Of a stretch of 64,000 nucleotides of DNA, positions 30,925 through 40,902 are shown piece by piece (the first letter of the stretch is position 1; each line of letters starts with the position of its first letter). The notes under the pieces are model-generated. The model searched no databases, had not been told where the DNA came from, and saw only the letters and a list, made by a program, of their open reading frames with translations. The stretch is from NCBI RefSeq assembly GCF_037102585.1, contig NW_027043832.1, forward strand, positions 39,137 through 103,136, in the 5' to 3' direction. Origin of the DNA: Saccharomycopsis crataegensis (lineage: Eukaryota; Ascomycota; Saccharomycetes; Ascoideales; Saccharomycopsidaceae). Made by a program: the position numbers and the translations under genes.

Positions 30925-31129
30925 TGTTATATTAAGATGCGACTAGACTAGATGTAGTTAGTCACGGGTTAGGATTGATTTAGTAATTACTCTCTGAAGA
31001 ACCAGAGATCATATATATTGAAAACTTTTCATAATCGACGACTATAATTATATACTAATGGTTATGAGCTTATGGTTATGAGCACGTGTGTCGTTGCCTA
31101 TAACCAGCCGCTCAAACCATACTACAACA
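30925..31129 (-). repeat. 5' LTR of G1 copy C (205 bp)
   Basis: Identical in the compared parts to the 5' LTR of copy B, including the variant bases (gcggctgg, acgacac) that both 3' LTRs lack. The flanking bases outside the LTR differ between B and C. Confidence 0.93.
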
Positions 31130-31133
31130 TAAG

Positions 31134-31464
31134 TGTTACAATCAGTGTGCAAGGGCACACTAGATTCTGGAATCAAGTGGAGATTACAGGCAATATTTTA
31201 TATCCAAAGAGACTTGTTCTTCCTAAACTAAATAAAGGTCTAAACTAAAGGAATGTTGAATCCTTATATAAATAAAATGATTAAAACTAATAATGGGGTG
31301 TTGGACCCCTTCCCGGAATAAAGGACTAAAAGATAAGGGGTGGAACATAAGGTGATACCTTGATAAGGTAATACCTTGATGAGGTAATGCCGATCATGGG
31401 TTCCGTATGGTACCATACCGATGGTAACCAGGACACAACCTAACCATGATCCCATAATATAACA
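31134..31464 (-). repeat. Solo LTR of the G3 family (331 bp) upstream of tRNA-Trp
   Basis: Complete LTR with 5-bp target duplication ATAAG (31129-31133 and 31465-31469). The left copy of the duplication starts with the last base of the G1-C LTR, so this element inserted after G1-C, exactly between it and tRNA-Trp, 12 bp from the tRNA. Confidence 0.94.
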
Positions 31465-31476
31465 ATAAGACATAGA

Positions 31477-31579
31477 GATGTGGTGGCTCAATGGTAGAGC
31501 TTTCGACTCCAGCTTTGGAATAATCTTACAGCTTATTCGTGTTATCGAAGGGTTGCAGGTTCAATTCCTGTCCATGTCA
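31477..31579 (+). tRNA. tRNA-Trp(CCA) with 31-bp intron
   Basis: Exons 31477-31512 and 31544-31579. Body and anticodon arm (TTCGA-CTCCAG|A-TCGAA) are very close to yeast tRNA-Trp. The acceptor stem has two G-T wobbles. No T-run follows; tRNA-Gly starts 16 bp downstream. Confidence 0.96.
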
Positions 31580-31595
31580 ATCTCTATTATTGTTA

Positions 31596-31666
31596 GCGTG
31601 GATGGTTTAGTGGTAAAATTCAACTTTGCCATAGTTGAGCCCCGGGTTCGATTCCCGGTCTACGCA
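31596..31666 (+). tRNA. tRNA-Gly(GCC), no intron
   Basis: 71 nt including the discriminator; D arm, TTGCCAT anticodon loop and GGTTCGATTCC box B match yeast tRNA-Gly(GCC). Followed by a six-T run (terminator). Confidence 0.96.
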
Positions 31667-31963
31667 AATTTTTTGGTAGCCACATCAAAGAACCGAAAAT
31701 CATGACGTTATAAAAAATGTACATCGATCGAGGATTTTTTGAGATGGTACTTTTCCAGGAAGTGTCCACAATAGTTCCTACAGTGTTGCTAAGCATAACA
31801 CCATTACCTCTAACCCATAATTGACTCCATTAGAAAAAAGTGGCAAATTTGGCATGGGCTATGCGCGTTCATGCCGTGTTAGTGGGGGAATTTGTATAGG
31901 AAAAATCAAAATCGCTCCAGCTGCTGAGTGCCTTCCCATAGAAACTCTTCAGAGAAAAATTAA
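31667..31963. other. Intergenic stretch, no recognisable feature
   Basis: About 300 bp after the tRNA-Gly terminator. I see no gene, LTR end or repeat with another copy in the window. Confidence 0.5.
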
Positions 31964-32156
31964 AATCCAGAAAAATCTGTGAGAGGCACCCCCAAATAAT
32001 GCATGAAGGAGGAGAATTTTATACCATGATGCGGGATCAAAGGCAAAGTGCTGGCTGGCCCTTTGTTCCATGTTGTTGGCTAGATGGTGAAGTGGATGTA
32101 CCATTCTACACCGCATATTAACTGCAAAGTTCAAGCATATACTCATAAGTAAATTT
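31964..32156 (-). repeat. Dispersed repeat R7, copy 1
   Basis: About 190 bp matching 57048-57238 with roughly eight substitutions and no indels. On the reverse strand both copies keep an open frame of about 65 codons (starting MSICLNF), with several replacement changes, so coding is not established. Neither end resembles an LTR; it may be a fragment of a longer unknown element. Confidence 0.65.
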
Positions 32157-32168
32157 ATTCTGGTGTAT

Positions 32169-32294
32169 TGTTAGAATTCTACAGGTCTGCAAAGTACTTC
32201 AATATATATAAAGACGAAACAAACGAATCACCTATAATAACAAACACTTTGGGTAATAAAGTTAAATATAAGGTCAAACAGCACGACACCTAAT
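32169..32294 (-). repeat. LTR-5 fragment, inverted
   Basis: Starts TGTTAGAATTCTACAGG; it is the reverse of the 3' end of LTR-5 at 32439-32775. Together they form an inverted repeat with about 145 bp between, whose outer ends are TGTTAGAATTC and GAATTCTAACA. Confidence 0.8.
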
Positions 32295-32438
32295 ATCAGG
32301 CTAGAACAGTTGTTCATTGACCATTGTGTTAGGACATACCACTCTGGTGGTGCTGATCATTGCTATGTAAGAGCATATGCAATAATATATCCTGGTAGCT
32401 TGTGAGAAAACTGATCTAGTAATCCCATGAATGCATAT

Positions 32439-32775
32439 TGTTGAAGAAAAACGCCGGACACCTATGTACAATAATTACCGCTTCTGGTGAAAGTGCGCTC
32501 TGGTGACACTTTTCCGAGATCCTACAATCAAGGGGTCTGTAAGTCATATACTAGGAACCAGATCATTAGATCTCTACTAATAAATATTATAGTCGTTGCT
32601 ATCAAGATTATATTTACAGCCATTATTGGTTTAAGGTTGCTAGGTGTCGTGCTGTTTGTCCTTACTACTGACCTTATATTTAACTTTATTATCTAAAGTG
32701 TTTGTCATTATACGTGAGTGCGTTTGTTCCGTCTTTATATATTAAAGTACTTTGTAGACCTGTAGAATTCTAACA
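32439..32775 (+). repeat. LTR-5 (about 337 bp)
   Basis: TGTTGAAGAAAAACGCC...GAATTCTAACA, with other copies at 43789-44146 and (inverted) 40142-40797. The start differs from those copies, which have a longer TGTTTTTCCGACAAG beginning. I call it an LTR from its TG...CA ends and size; no internal region with it is seen. Confidence 0.65.
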
Positions 32776-33435
32776 CCCATCACTAGGAGCTTCATGAACT
32801 GAGATGGAGGTCTTTGTTGAGGGGTTTTGGCACTATATCTCAAATACTAAGTATTTTCAATGTAGTGACCATCAGAATTCTGGGGGGATAATAAAGATAA
32901 AAATAATAAAAATCAATAGATTGATTAGATCCAAGTAAAAAATAATTCAAATAATCAAATAGACCAAATGATTCAAATAAGTCAAAATAACCAAGTAAAC
33001 CAAATAAATCAAATGAACCAAATAAATCAAATAAATCAAATAAATCAAATAAGAACCAGTACCATGGGTCTGTCTTAAGTGTCACCACACACTTTTTAAG
33101 TCCAGACACATATCCTGATTCCATAAATCAATGTACCAACTGAACACTTTAACTGACATTCCATTTCTTTGCCTCAATTATTAGTGAGAGATAATAATGT
33201 GAAGCCTTTGTGGAATGTTGTCAAATTCAAAGTCAAAATCAAAATCAAAATCAACAAAATCAAATAGACCAGTGCTATGGTTTTATCTCAGATGGCACCA
33301 CACATCTTTGATTTCCATAACACAAGCCCATGATTCAAACTAAGAAAAATCAATAAAATAATAATAGTAAATTAATAAAAACCAAGTAAAAAATAAACCA
33401 AATACTATTAACTGGGAAACTAGGCACCAATTTTT
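32776..33435. repeat. AT-rich low-complexity stretch
   Basis: Simple (aaataaatc)-like repeats at about 32920-33050 and (caaaat)-like repeats near 33230. Two diverged blocks, around 33055-33120 and 33265-33335, share the pattern accagt.c.atgg...caccacac, suggesting an old duplication. No gene found. Confidence 0.6.
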
Positions 33436-33715
33436 TGTTGTAGTTTTGTAACTCTAGTTACAAAAGACATTGATAACAATAATATTCAATAATATTTATT
33501 CCCTTGTTATACTTGTTTTACTTGTTAACTATCTAAATTATATAAAGGACAAACTCAGACTATGGGGGGCATGGCCCATATTTATATTAATCTCAATGGG
33601 TTCTAGAAGGTTCCATAAGTTCTAGAAGGTTCCATAAGTTCTAGAAGGTTCCATGAGTTCTAGAAGGTTCCATGAACAATGACTAACCACATAACTTTGG
33701 ATTGCCAACTCAACA
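33436..33715 (-). repeat. Solo LTR of the copia element (LTR-3)
   Basis: Complete reverse LTR with four regular units of the TTCTAGAA/GGTTCC repeat. It borders LINE L3 on the right, truncating its ORF2. Immediate flanks do not form a 5-bp duplication. Confidence 0.93.
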
Positions 33716-36346
33716 CACCAAGGGTTCTTTTGATGAACTTATTTTGAACGCGTTGGATACCATCGATCAATGTTGGCGATATTTTGGGGGACCAGATTTC
33801 CGAGGCGTATTCGATCGCAGGCCGGACGGTCTGTAGATATAAAATCTTTTGGGATTCGATAGGGAATTTTTTGGCAATGTGATGGAGAATACCAGCCGCT
33901 TTGCTGAATGACTTTGTTTTGTTCATGATATGGGTTTTGAAGTTGAGGCGGTCATCAAAGGTAACACCAAGAACTCTGATACTGGATTGAGGTTGAATGG
34001 GATGATTGTTCATTGTGATACCGATATTGCTGCTCGCAATTTGTCTGGATATTGTCCTTTTCTTATGGTGGGATTCATACACATTCAATAATTGACATTT
34101 ATTGGCAGCGTCAAACTCAAGACCCAAGGTTTTTGCTCTGGAAATCAATTTGTCAAGACGTTGTTGAACAAGTTGATAATTTTGCAGAATCTCCGTACCT
34201 TTTGCGATGATGGTGATATCATCCATGTATCCAGTCACAAGGCAATCAGATAGGAGGGCGTAGTTGGTGTTGCTAATATCCATATCTTGGATAAGGTCAG
34301 CCGTGAATAGGACGAATAGGAGAGGGCTTAGAGGGGATCCTTGTGGTATACCACATTGAATTTGATATGTGTTGGTAGTCATGTCCTGATACCGGAGTTG
34401 GGTTGATCTATTTTCAAGGTAGCACTTGAGCCAGCGTGTTAGATAATTAGGGATCTTCTGTTTTTCCAACATCTGCAATAATTTTGACGGTAAACACGAA
34501 TCATATGCCCCCTTAATATCAATTGACAATATTGAGGTCACGGGCTGTTGACATCTGGTTATGAAAGAGCTCATATACATTAGCGAATCAATACATCCTG
34601 TGCCATAAGAGCAGAACTGGTTATCTGGTATCAAATGGTGTTGGGTAGACCATTTTTGGAGTCTGCCATGAATGATAGACTCGACAAATTTGGACAAAAG
34701 ATTGATAAGGGAGATTGGTCTATATGAGGCTGGGTCGTTGAGGTCTTTTTTGTTGGGTTTTTGGATGGGAATGGTGATGGTGTTCTTCCAGGAGGAAGGG
34801 AAGAATCCAAATTCCAAAGAGCGATTAATTATTTTCCTGAGTAACTTTGAGAAAGGCTTCACTTGTCCAGCAGCCTTGAGAATATCCACTGTGATACCGT
34901 CTGGACCCAGGGCTACATGAGGCTTGATCTTTTCCAATTGGGCTTGGAATTCGGTTGAAGTGACGTGTGGGAAATCTTTCTGTCGAAACGTGCAGTTGGA
35001 TGATAATGGAGTTGAGGTGGTTTGAGAGTGTGACCGGAAGAATTTGTTGAGGAGGGCTTGGGAGCCTTCGGCAGTGCTTTTTTCCGGCATGATAGATGGA
35101 GTGGTGTGGTTCTTGGGGTTAGATCTTCGGAGATAGTCCCATAAAGATCTGTCTTTGAGACCCTTATATAAGGTGTCGCAAAGGTATTTGTTCTTGGCCT
35201 TACGGCAGACGCCATTATAATGTTTCATTTTCTTTTTGGCATCGGGGTCGTTAGGTTTAGGACATAAGGCTCGAATCTCTTTTGTTATCCAAACTTTTTT
35301 GCTCTTTGGTTTCTTTGAGGGGTTCAAGATATGATCGGGTGTTGAAGTAATGGCGGAGTTGAGTAATAGTTGAGTCAAATTCTGAACGGCGGTATCTAGA
35401 TTCTGAGTGCTGTCTAAATTAAAGTAATCTTTCAAGATTGCTTTGGATAGACTCAGTTCAAGTGTATCTTGGAATAATGTTCGGTCAATCTTGAGTCTAA
35501 TCTTGTTCTGTGACTGAAGATCAAAGGTTATATTGGGGGATGTCTGGGGAATGGAAACCTGAACCTGGAGAATGTAATGGTCAGACGTCCCGATTACCGA
35601 CTTTAGGTGAGTGGAGTGAACTAGCTGGGTTGCTAGAACTCGGTCAATGTTGGTGTTATAGATGGTAGTATGGCCTTTGATTATTGTTTCAGACATGAAG
35701 TTCTGTTGGATAAACATCTTAGTTTGTCGGTTGTCAGCAACTGGTTCGTGGATATTGAAGTCCCCGGCTATGATATGATGTTCGTGGACCTTGAAGCTAT
35801 GGAAATCGATTCCACGTTGGGCATGATTATAAATTGAGCTGACATGCCATTCGTCATGTTTGCTGGTAACTTTAATGGTAGTAGAGAACTTATCCTGGTG
35901 GATCACTTGGACAATGTGGCTTTGGAGAATATCTTTATGTACTAGTATGGCTGTATAAGAATAGTTATCCAGGGTCACTAGAGCTGGAAGTTCCCGTTTT
36001 CTATTGTTTTTTGTGGTTTTTGAGTTTTTGCCTGAGGCATTTTTTCCTGGGATTTCTGACTTTTCTGATTTTTTTGGGGATTTTCTGGTTCTTTTGAGGA
36101 TTTTTTTTGGGGATTTTCTGGGGAAGTATCTTCTGGCTTTAGTGACGCAATGGAATAGCCTTGAGGAATTGATATTGTTCGTTTAATTGGAAGCTCTTGT
36201 AGGCATAAAAAGTTCATTTTCTGGAGAGCACCGAGTTCCAGAAGATGATCGAGAGCGTCATACTTTTTGTTGAGGTTGTATGACGCTATGGTATAACTCG
36301 TTGCAGGTATGTCTATGGAAATAGAAGAATCAGCCTCCCCGATCAT
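33716..36346 (-). pseudogene. LINE L3 ORF2 (endonuclease and reverse transcriptase), frameshifted and 3'-truncated
   Basis: Reads right to left from the ATG at 36346. An apurinic-type endonuclease start (YTIASYNLNK, LCLQELP) is followed by a Pro/Lys/Gln low-complexity stretch where the frame shifts (about 36010-36120), then the frame continues with ALVTLDNYSY, DFNIHEP and a reverse transcriptase with ASYRPISL, DIKGAYD, QGSPLSPLL and YMDD. The YMDD box and overall style separate it from the L1-like LINEs of the window, which have FADD. The C-terminus is cut at 33716 by the copia LTR. The ATG overlaps the ORF1 stop as ATGA, typical of coupled translation. Confidence 0.9.
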
Positions 36347-38186
36347 TGATCAGGCACTCCTGACGACTCTGCAGGAGTGGAGGCTTCTGTATTGCCAGGG
36401 TGTCCTGGCTTGGGTGGTGCTGCTTTGTAATTCGATGTGGTACTTCTAGAGGCTTTTTGTGAAGAGCTTTTGTTAGCAACAATTTGGTACTTGTTGACTT
36501 GGCAAAAATTCATCTTCAAACCTCCGTTGTTTTGAAGTGTTTCCCAGTCTTCCTTATTGACTGTTACCATTATGGAGCATTGACCTCCTTGTCTTTCTTT
36601 AACCTTATGCCAATTTCTAATAGATGGAGGGAATTGGCATTTGATATTATTCTCTTGTTCTATCATCTGTTGTGGCTTACAGCCCAAAGATTGACCTGAT
36701 GGTATAGGATTCTAATAAAAGGATCCGAATTTACCACTTTGTATGAAGAGGAAAATTCACTGTTCTTCAAAAAATCTTTCGAACTTGATTGGAATCTAAT
36801 TTTCGATGAAATTGTGGTGCCAAGGTTTATGGCATCAGAACACAAGTTCTTGATATTGTTGAGATGTTGTGCCATATTTGAGTTGGAGAAAGCCTCTCCG
36901 TTCTTTTGGACCACCACATATTGTGTTGGCGAAGGTCTTGTGGTACCTTTGAGGGGTTTTGGAGCTATCTTCTTATTAAGCTTCGGTAAAGTGAATGGCT
37001 TCTTTGCCTCAGCTGAGGCTATAGCCCCCAAAAGTTTGGTTTCCAATTTCTTTAGTTCCTTTGGAGTAACTAAATTCTGATCCACTATAGAGTTGACTTT
37101 GGTGTCTGTGGTACTGGATTTATCTCTCAATCCCTTAATTTCTTTCTTGATTACGTTGATGTTGAAGAAATTCTTATCAACTGTATCTTTCAAACCTTGA
37201 AAAGATTTTTTTGTGGTCTTGTCTGATATCATTTCATTGCCAATATTTATCAACTGATCTATATTTTTATCATGGGACTTAATTTTCTTGGAATGACTCT
37301 TCACTGTCGTTTCCAAGCTGTTAGATTCTTTTTTAAGCCTAGATATATATGAAGTGATTAATTCGAAGTCTTGGTTTGTGACCTTTGTTTCAGATGTAGT
37401 TTCATTTTCATTCGCTTTGATTGCATCCAAGTTGTTTGAAACGTTGACTGAAAGGTCCTTTAGCCTTAAACCCAAAGTGTCTGATTCCTTTTTGATATCA
37501 GTAATCTGTGATTTGATTGATTTAATATCTTGGGTGGTGTCATTCATAGTTGATGAATTTTTATGTTCATTCACTTTCATTGTCACCATGGATTCTTTAA
37601 CTTCATCAGATAGTTTCTCAATTCTAATTGCGTGGTTCAAAGTATCTTGGTGTCTAAAGTCATTTTCAGTCTTAATGTTTTTTATGATCAAGCCATTTTT
37701 TTCAAGATTGGTTGAAAATTCGTTGATCTTGGATTGGAATTCTGAGTTGATCATCTCCACTTGGTTGGTTTTCTCAGCCAATTTTGTAGCTTGTAGTTCA
37801 AGAGAGGTCATTTTAGCAGACATTTCAGAGTTTGCGGAAACCATTGTGGTATGTTTGTTATCCATATCCTTGGTGTTATTCATCATGGATTCGTTCAATT
37901 CATTGACTTTAGTCATCACCTCTTCATTTCTTGTTTCAAGATCATCCTTCATTAACTTCATTTTATCATTTTGGTCCTTTACATACTTCTCCGTAGATTT
38001 GGATATCCTGCTGTCAAACTTTGGTTCCAAGTTTTCGAAAACCATCGGGGTCAATTTCGAGACCATGAAGGCAAGGTCGAGTTCATTTTTCATCTCTTGA
38101 TCTTCTGTCTCACTAAAATCTGCATGATCAAGGTTTGTCGGACGCATGTCTTTTGATGATAAATCTGATTGTACTTTAGGTAACAT
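36343..38186 (-). pseudogene. LINE L3 ORF1 (long coiled-coil protein), frameshifted
   Basis: 507 codons from 38186 to a stop at 36663, overlapping a second frame that carries on to 36343; one frameshift near 36720-36745 separates them. The first 380 or so residues are Lys/Glu/Asn/Ser-rich with heptad-like spacing, consistent with a long coiled coil like trimerising LINE ORF1 proteins. The C-terminal part (SIRNWHKVKERQGGQ, then Ser/Pro/Lys) could bind RNA. No zinc knuckle is visible, unlike L1 and L5. The ATG lies three bases after the poly(A) of the neighbouring L1 fragment. Confidence 0.8.
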
Positions 38187-38357
38187 CTTTTTTTTTTAAA
38201 GACAAAATTCAATATATTAATTAATTATATAACTATATATCTCATAAACTACCTAATGTAGTTTGAAAATTAAAGTGTTAAGGGAAAACCATTAATGGTG
38301 AAAAACCCTATTATTGTGAAAAAATGTTTTTATGCGTTTTTAAGGTTTTTAATTGTT

Positions 38358-38358
<1 letters not shown>

Positions 38359-38417
<59 letters not shown>
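38359..38417. repeat. 59-base homopolymer T tract
   Basis: Uninterrupted T on the plus strand, inside the 3' UTR of the truncated L1, not its tail. Likely expanded by slippage, or partly a sequencing or assembly effect. Confidence 0.9.
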
Positions 38418-38418
<1 letters not shown>

Positions 38419-38461
38419 ATTTTATTTTCTTGTTTTTCCCCACCTATTTTTTCTTCTCCGC

Positions 38462-39808
38462 TTAAAAGATATTGCTTTCAAGCAAGAAGATCATTGAATC
38501 AACGGCCATATGACAATTGAAATGCCTTTTGGATTTCAATCTTGATAATTTTCGTTGGAAACCTAGATATCTATCGATCATTCTGGTTTCGTTCATGTTG
38601 GTGGCAGGGGTAATGATTGTTTGCCAGGTTAATGGGATATTCAAGTCAATTTTTTTCCAAAGTTTCTGGGCCAATGGACATTCAATAAGATGGTGCTTCA
38701 TGATTTCAAATTGGATTTCCTTTGGGGCATATTGGGGTTCATCATATCTGGTTAATTTTTTGCTGCAATAGTCACAATGATTATTTACATAATTGTGATT
38801 TTCAATGCCCAAATGAAAGATGTGAATATTTTGATATTTCCCCGGGAAATGTTGGTTGAATTTTTTGAGGTTATGCCAAAAGTTATCAACTTGTTTCTGA
38901 TTCACCCCAGTAATATCCATGAGTGTTTTTGACATCTTGTTCACATCTTGTTTTTCCCGTTGTTTTTTACTTCCTTTAGTATGGTCAAAATCCTTAATTC
39001 TAATTGGAATGTGTTGTTGATATTTTTCAGGAATCCCTTTTTCAATTGAATTTTTCAAATCTTCAATTCCAATCTTCATTGGCTTCAACCTGATTGTAAG
39101 TTTCTTTATACCAAGAACTTTTCTGAAATCCCAGTACGCTGTCCTTTCAGCATCTGAGAATGTGCTGCTATTCATAACTTCTAAGGAAATTGAATCATTG
39201 GTATTCTCAATGTCATCCGCTAGTTCAAGTAATACCACCCACCAATAATGAGTTTTGATATAGTCATCATTTGGTGATTTTGTTGGTGATGTTTTTTGAA
39301 TGATGTTGTTGATACTTGATTGAATTTTGAAACGTAATATCTGGTTATATTTAGTGTGACTATCCAAAAACAAATCCTGGAAAATTTTGGCTCTTCGGTG
39401 TTGGAGTTGAGACTTTAAATCAATCATTGAGAAACCGCCTTTGTTGTTGTGTGTCTTGAGTGTATCCAAAGAAATAGGTGTATCTTGCTTGACCAATAAC
39501 TTAATCGATGTGTCAATTTGATTCAACTGATTGGGTAACAAAGGTTGGTGTAGTTCTTTTGTAATAGAACTTGGATGCAATATATGTGTTGAATGCTTCT
39601 ATTTTTGATTGAATCAGCAAGCTGGTCATGTTTGATAACTTGTACTTGATATAGAGGTCACGCTGCAATGTTTCCGGCCAAAATGTCACTGATGGCCCAA
39701 TAGTTATCCCCAAATATGTCAATTGAAAGTTTTCATCAGCAATCTCAAATGGGAATGGTGTCAAAAATGGATAAGTATCAGTTGGTATGATTAGTTGGGA
39801 TTTCTTTC
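38462..39808 (-). pseudogene. L1 ORF2 3' part with a one-base frameshift
   Basis: Two frames (39764-39513 and 39580-38462) join at an extra T near 39560 (tagttcttttgtaatag against tagttctttgtaatag in the intact L1). It encodes the region after the RT and the C-terminal motif CDYC...HHLIEC. Confidence 0.93.
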
Positions 39809-39817
39809 ATCATCGGT

Positions 39818-39854
39818 CACTAACTATATCTAGTCTAGTTCCATTGTTATATAG
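39818..39854 (+). repeat. Relic of a G1 LTR end
   Basis: gtcactaactatatctagtc and following bases match the 3' end of the G1 LTR with several changes. It ends about 14 bp upstream of tRNA-Asp. Confidence 0.65.
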
Positions 39855-39868
39855 CAAAAAATATCATT

Positions 39869-39940
39869 TCCGTGATAGTTTAGTGGCTAGAATCCCCGCT
39901 TGTCGCGCGGGGGACCGGGGTTCAATTCCCCGTCGCGGAG
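39869..39940 (+). tRNA. tRNA-Asp(GTC), no intron
   Basis: 72 nt, TCCGTGA...TCGCGGAG, loop CTTGTCGC, box B GGTTCAATTCC; nearly the yeast tRNA-Asp framework. Only three bases separate it from tRNA-Lys. Confidence 0.97.
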
Positions 39941-39943
39941 CAT

Positions 39944-40026
39944 GCCTCGCTAGCACAATCGGTAGTGCATTCGACTCTTAATATCGATTAATCGAAAGGT
40001 TGCGGGTTCGAGCCCCGCGTGGGGCT
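39944..40026 (+). tRNA. tRNA-Lys(CTT) with a 10-bp intron
   Basis: Anticodon stem TTCGA/TCGAA; loop CTCTTA|A is interrupted by atatcgatta (39981-39990, boundaries +/-1). The other arms are canonical (GCAC/GTGC D stem, GCGGG/CCCGC T stem). A TTTTT follows at 40030. A 10-bp intron is very short. Confidence 0.93.
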
Positions 40027-40141
40027 GACTTTTTGCCTATGCATCAAATGTTGCAAAGAAAATGAGAAAGCCTAACATCACTTTTTTTTCACTTATTGTT
40101 GGTGCCGTCTGTGGCACAGGGCAACGCCAGACTGTTGTACT

Positions 40142-40797
40142 TGTTAGAATTCCACAGGTCTACAAAGTACTTCAATATATATAAAGAGGAAACAAACGCA
40201 CTCACGTATAATGACAAACACTTTAGATAATAAAGTTAAATATAAGGACAGTAGTAAGGACAAACAGCACGACACCTAGCAACCTTAAACCAATAATAGC
40301 TGTAAATATAATCTTGATAGCAACGACTATAATATTTATTATGTTATTGTCGACTTCGCGCGATTATGGCTTATAATAGGGTAAGATCTATCTGGTCGGT
40401 GGTAGCGTCGGATAGAGTCTAAGAATGTCGGATTTAGGATAATTCTGGATTAATACAAACAACAACTTAATAAAGTTAACAACGTAGTAAAATATAATAA
40501 TTGAATAATGTTATGTATCTCTACTATTTTTAGAGAGATAATAAAAGTAGAATAAGTAAAATAAATAGAAAGTACGAAAATATGGATTAGAAATAATGGC
40601 GTTATGACTATTAACACTCTAGGGTGTTGTTAGCAAAAAGTGTACAAGTACGACTAGTACAATTAGTAGAGATCTAATTATAAGACCTACAGACCCCTTG
40701 ATTGTAGGATCTCGAAATTGTGACAACAGAGCGCACTTTTACCAGAAGAGGCAATTATTGTACATAGGTGTCCGGCGTTTTTCTTGTCGGAAAAACA
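40142..40797 (-). repeat. LTR-5, inverted copy, split by solo LTR-4
   Basis: About 332 bp after removal of LTR-4 and one target copy. Reverse of 43789-44146; the inverted similarity continues past the LTR into 40798-40902. Confidence 0.8.
40342..40661. repeat. Solo LTR-4 (320 bp) with ATTA target duplication
   Basis: TGTTATTGTCGACTTC...GACTAGTACA, flanked by ATTA on both sides (40338-40341 and 40662-40665). Second copy of the family after 8400-11014. Confidence 0.85.
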
Positions 40798-40902
40798 TTG
40801 TTCCACCATAGTACACAAAATCACATAAAGTGCCCTTAAGTTAAGTGATAGACAAAATCAAACTATTAAAGCTTGCACTTTACTTAAAGCTACATTTCAA
40901 CA
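40798..40902 (+). repeat. Inverted piece of the LINE L5 5' end
   Basis: Reverse complement of about 43684-43788, which holds the L5 5' flank and the first ~17 codons of ORF1. It joins the truncated 3' side of L5 ORF2, giving a fold-back arrangement. Confidence 0.8.

Larger units (their letters stand above)
23781..31129 (-). mobile_element. Ty3/gypsy LTR retrotransposon G1, copy C, carrying M2
   Basis: Minus-strand copy, tail to tail with copy B, interrupted in pol by DNA transposon M2 and carrying a 111-bp tandem duplication. Its 5' LTR originally ended about 11 bp upstream of tRNA-Trp; a solo LTR of the G3 family later landed between them. Confidence 0.95.
38190..39808 (-). mobile_element. 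5'-truncated copy of LINE L1
   Basis: Matches L1 (44444-46040) from within the ORF2 RT region to the poly(A), which lies at about 38190-38198 next to the L3 ORF1 start. Its 3' UTR contains a 59-base T-run (38359-38417; A on the element strand) where other copies have about 10-12. The 5' truncation joins a G1 LTR relic. Confidence 0.95.

Noticed and set aside
33660-33715. Last residues of the L3 ORF2 frame
   Set aside because: They are encoded by the adjoining copia LTR; the true C-terminus is missing.
37354-38100. A 248-codon plus-strand frame opposite L3 ORF1
   Set aside because: Antisense of a Lys/Glu/Ser-rich coiled coil, which easily leaves the opposite strand open.
38359-38417. Long T tract as a telomere-like or polymerase III terminator signal
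   Set aside because: It lies at the homologous position of a shorter tract in other L1 3' UTRs.
40100-40141. tgttggtgccgtctgtggca as a possible further LTR start
   Set aside because: No second copy in the window and no matching end.
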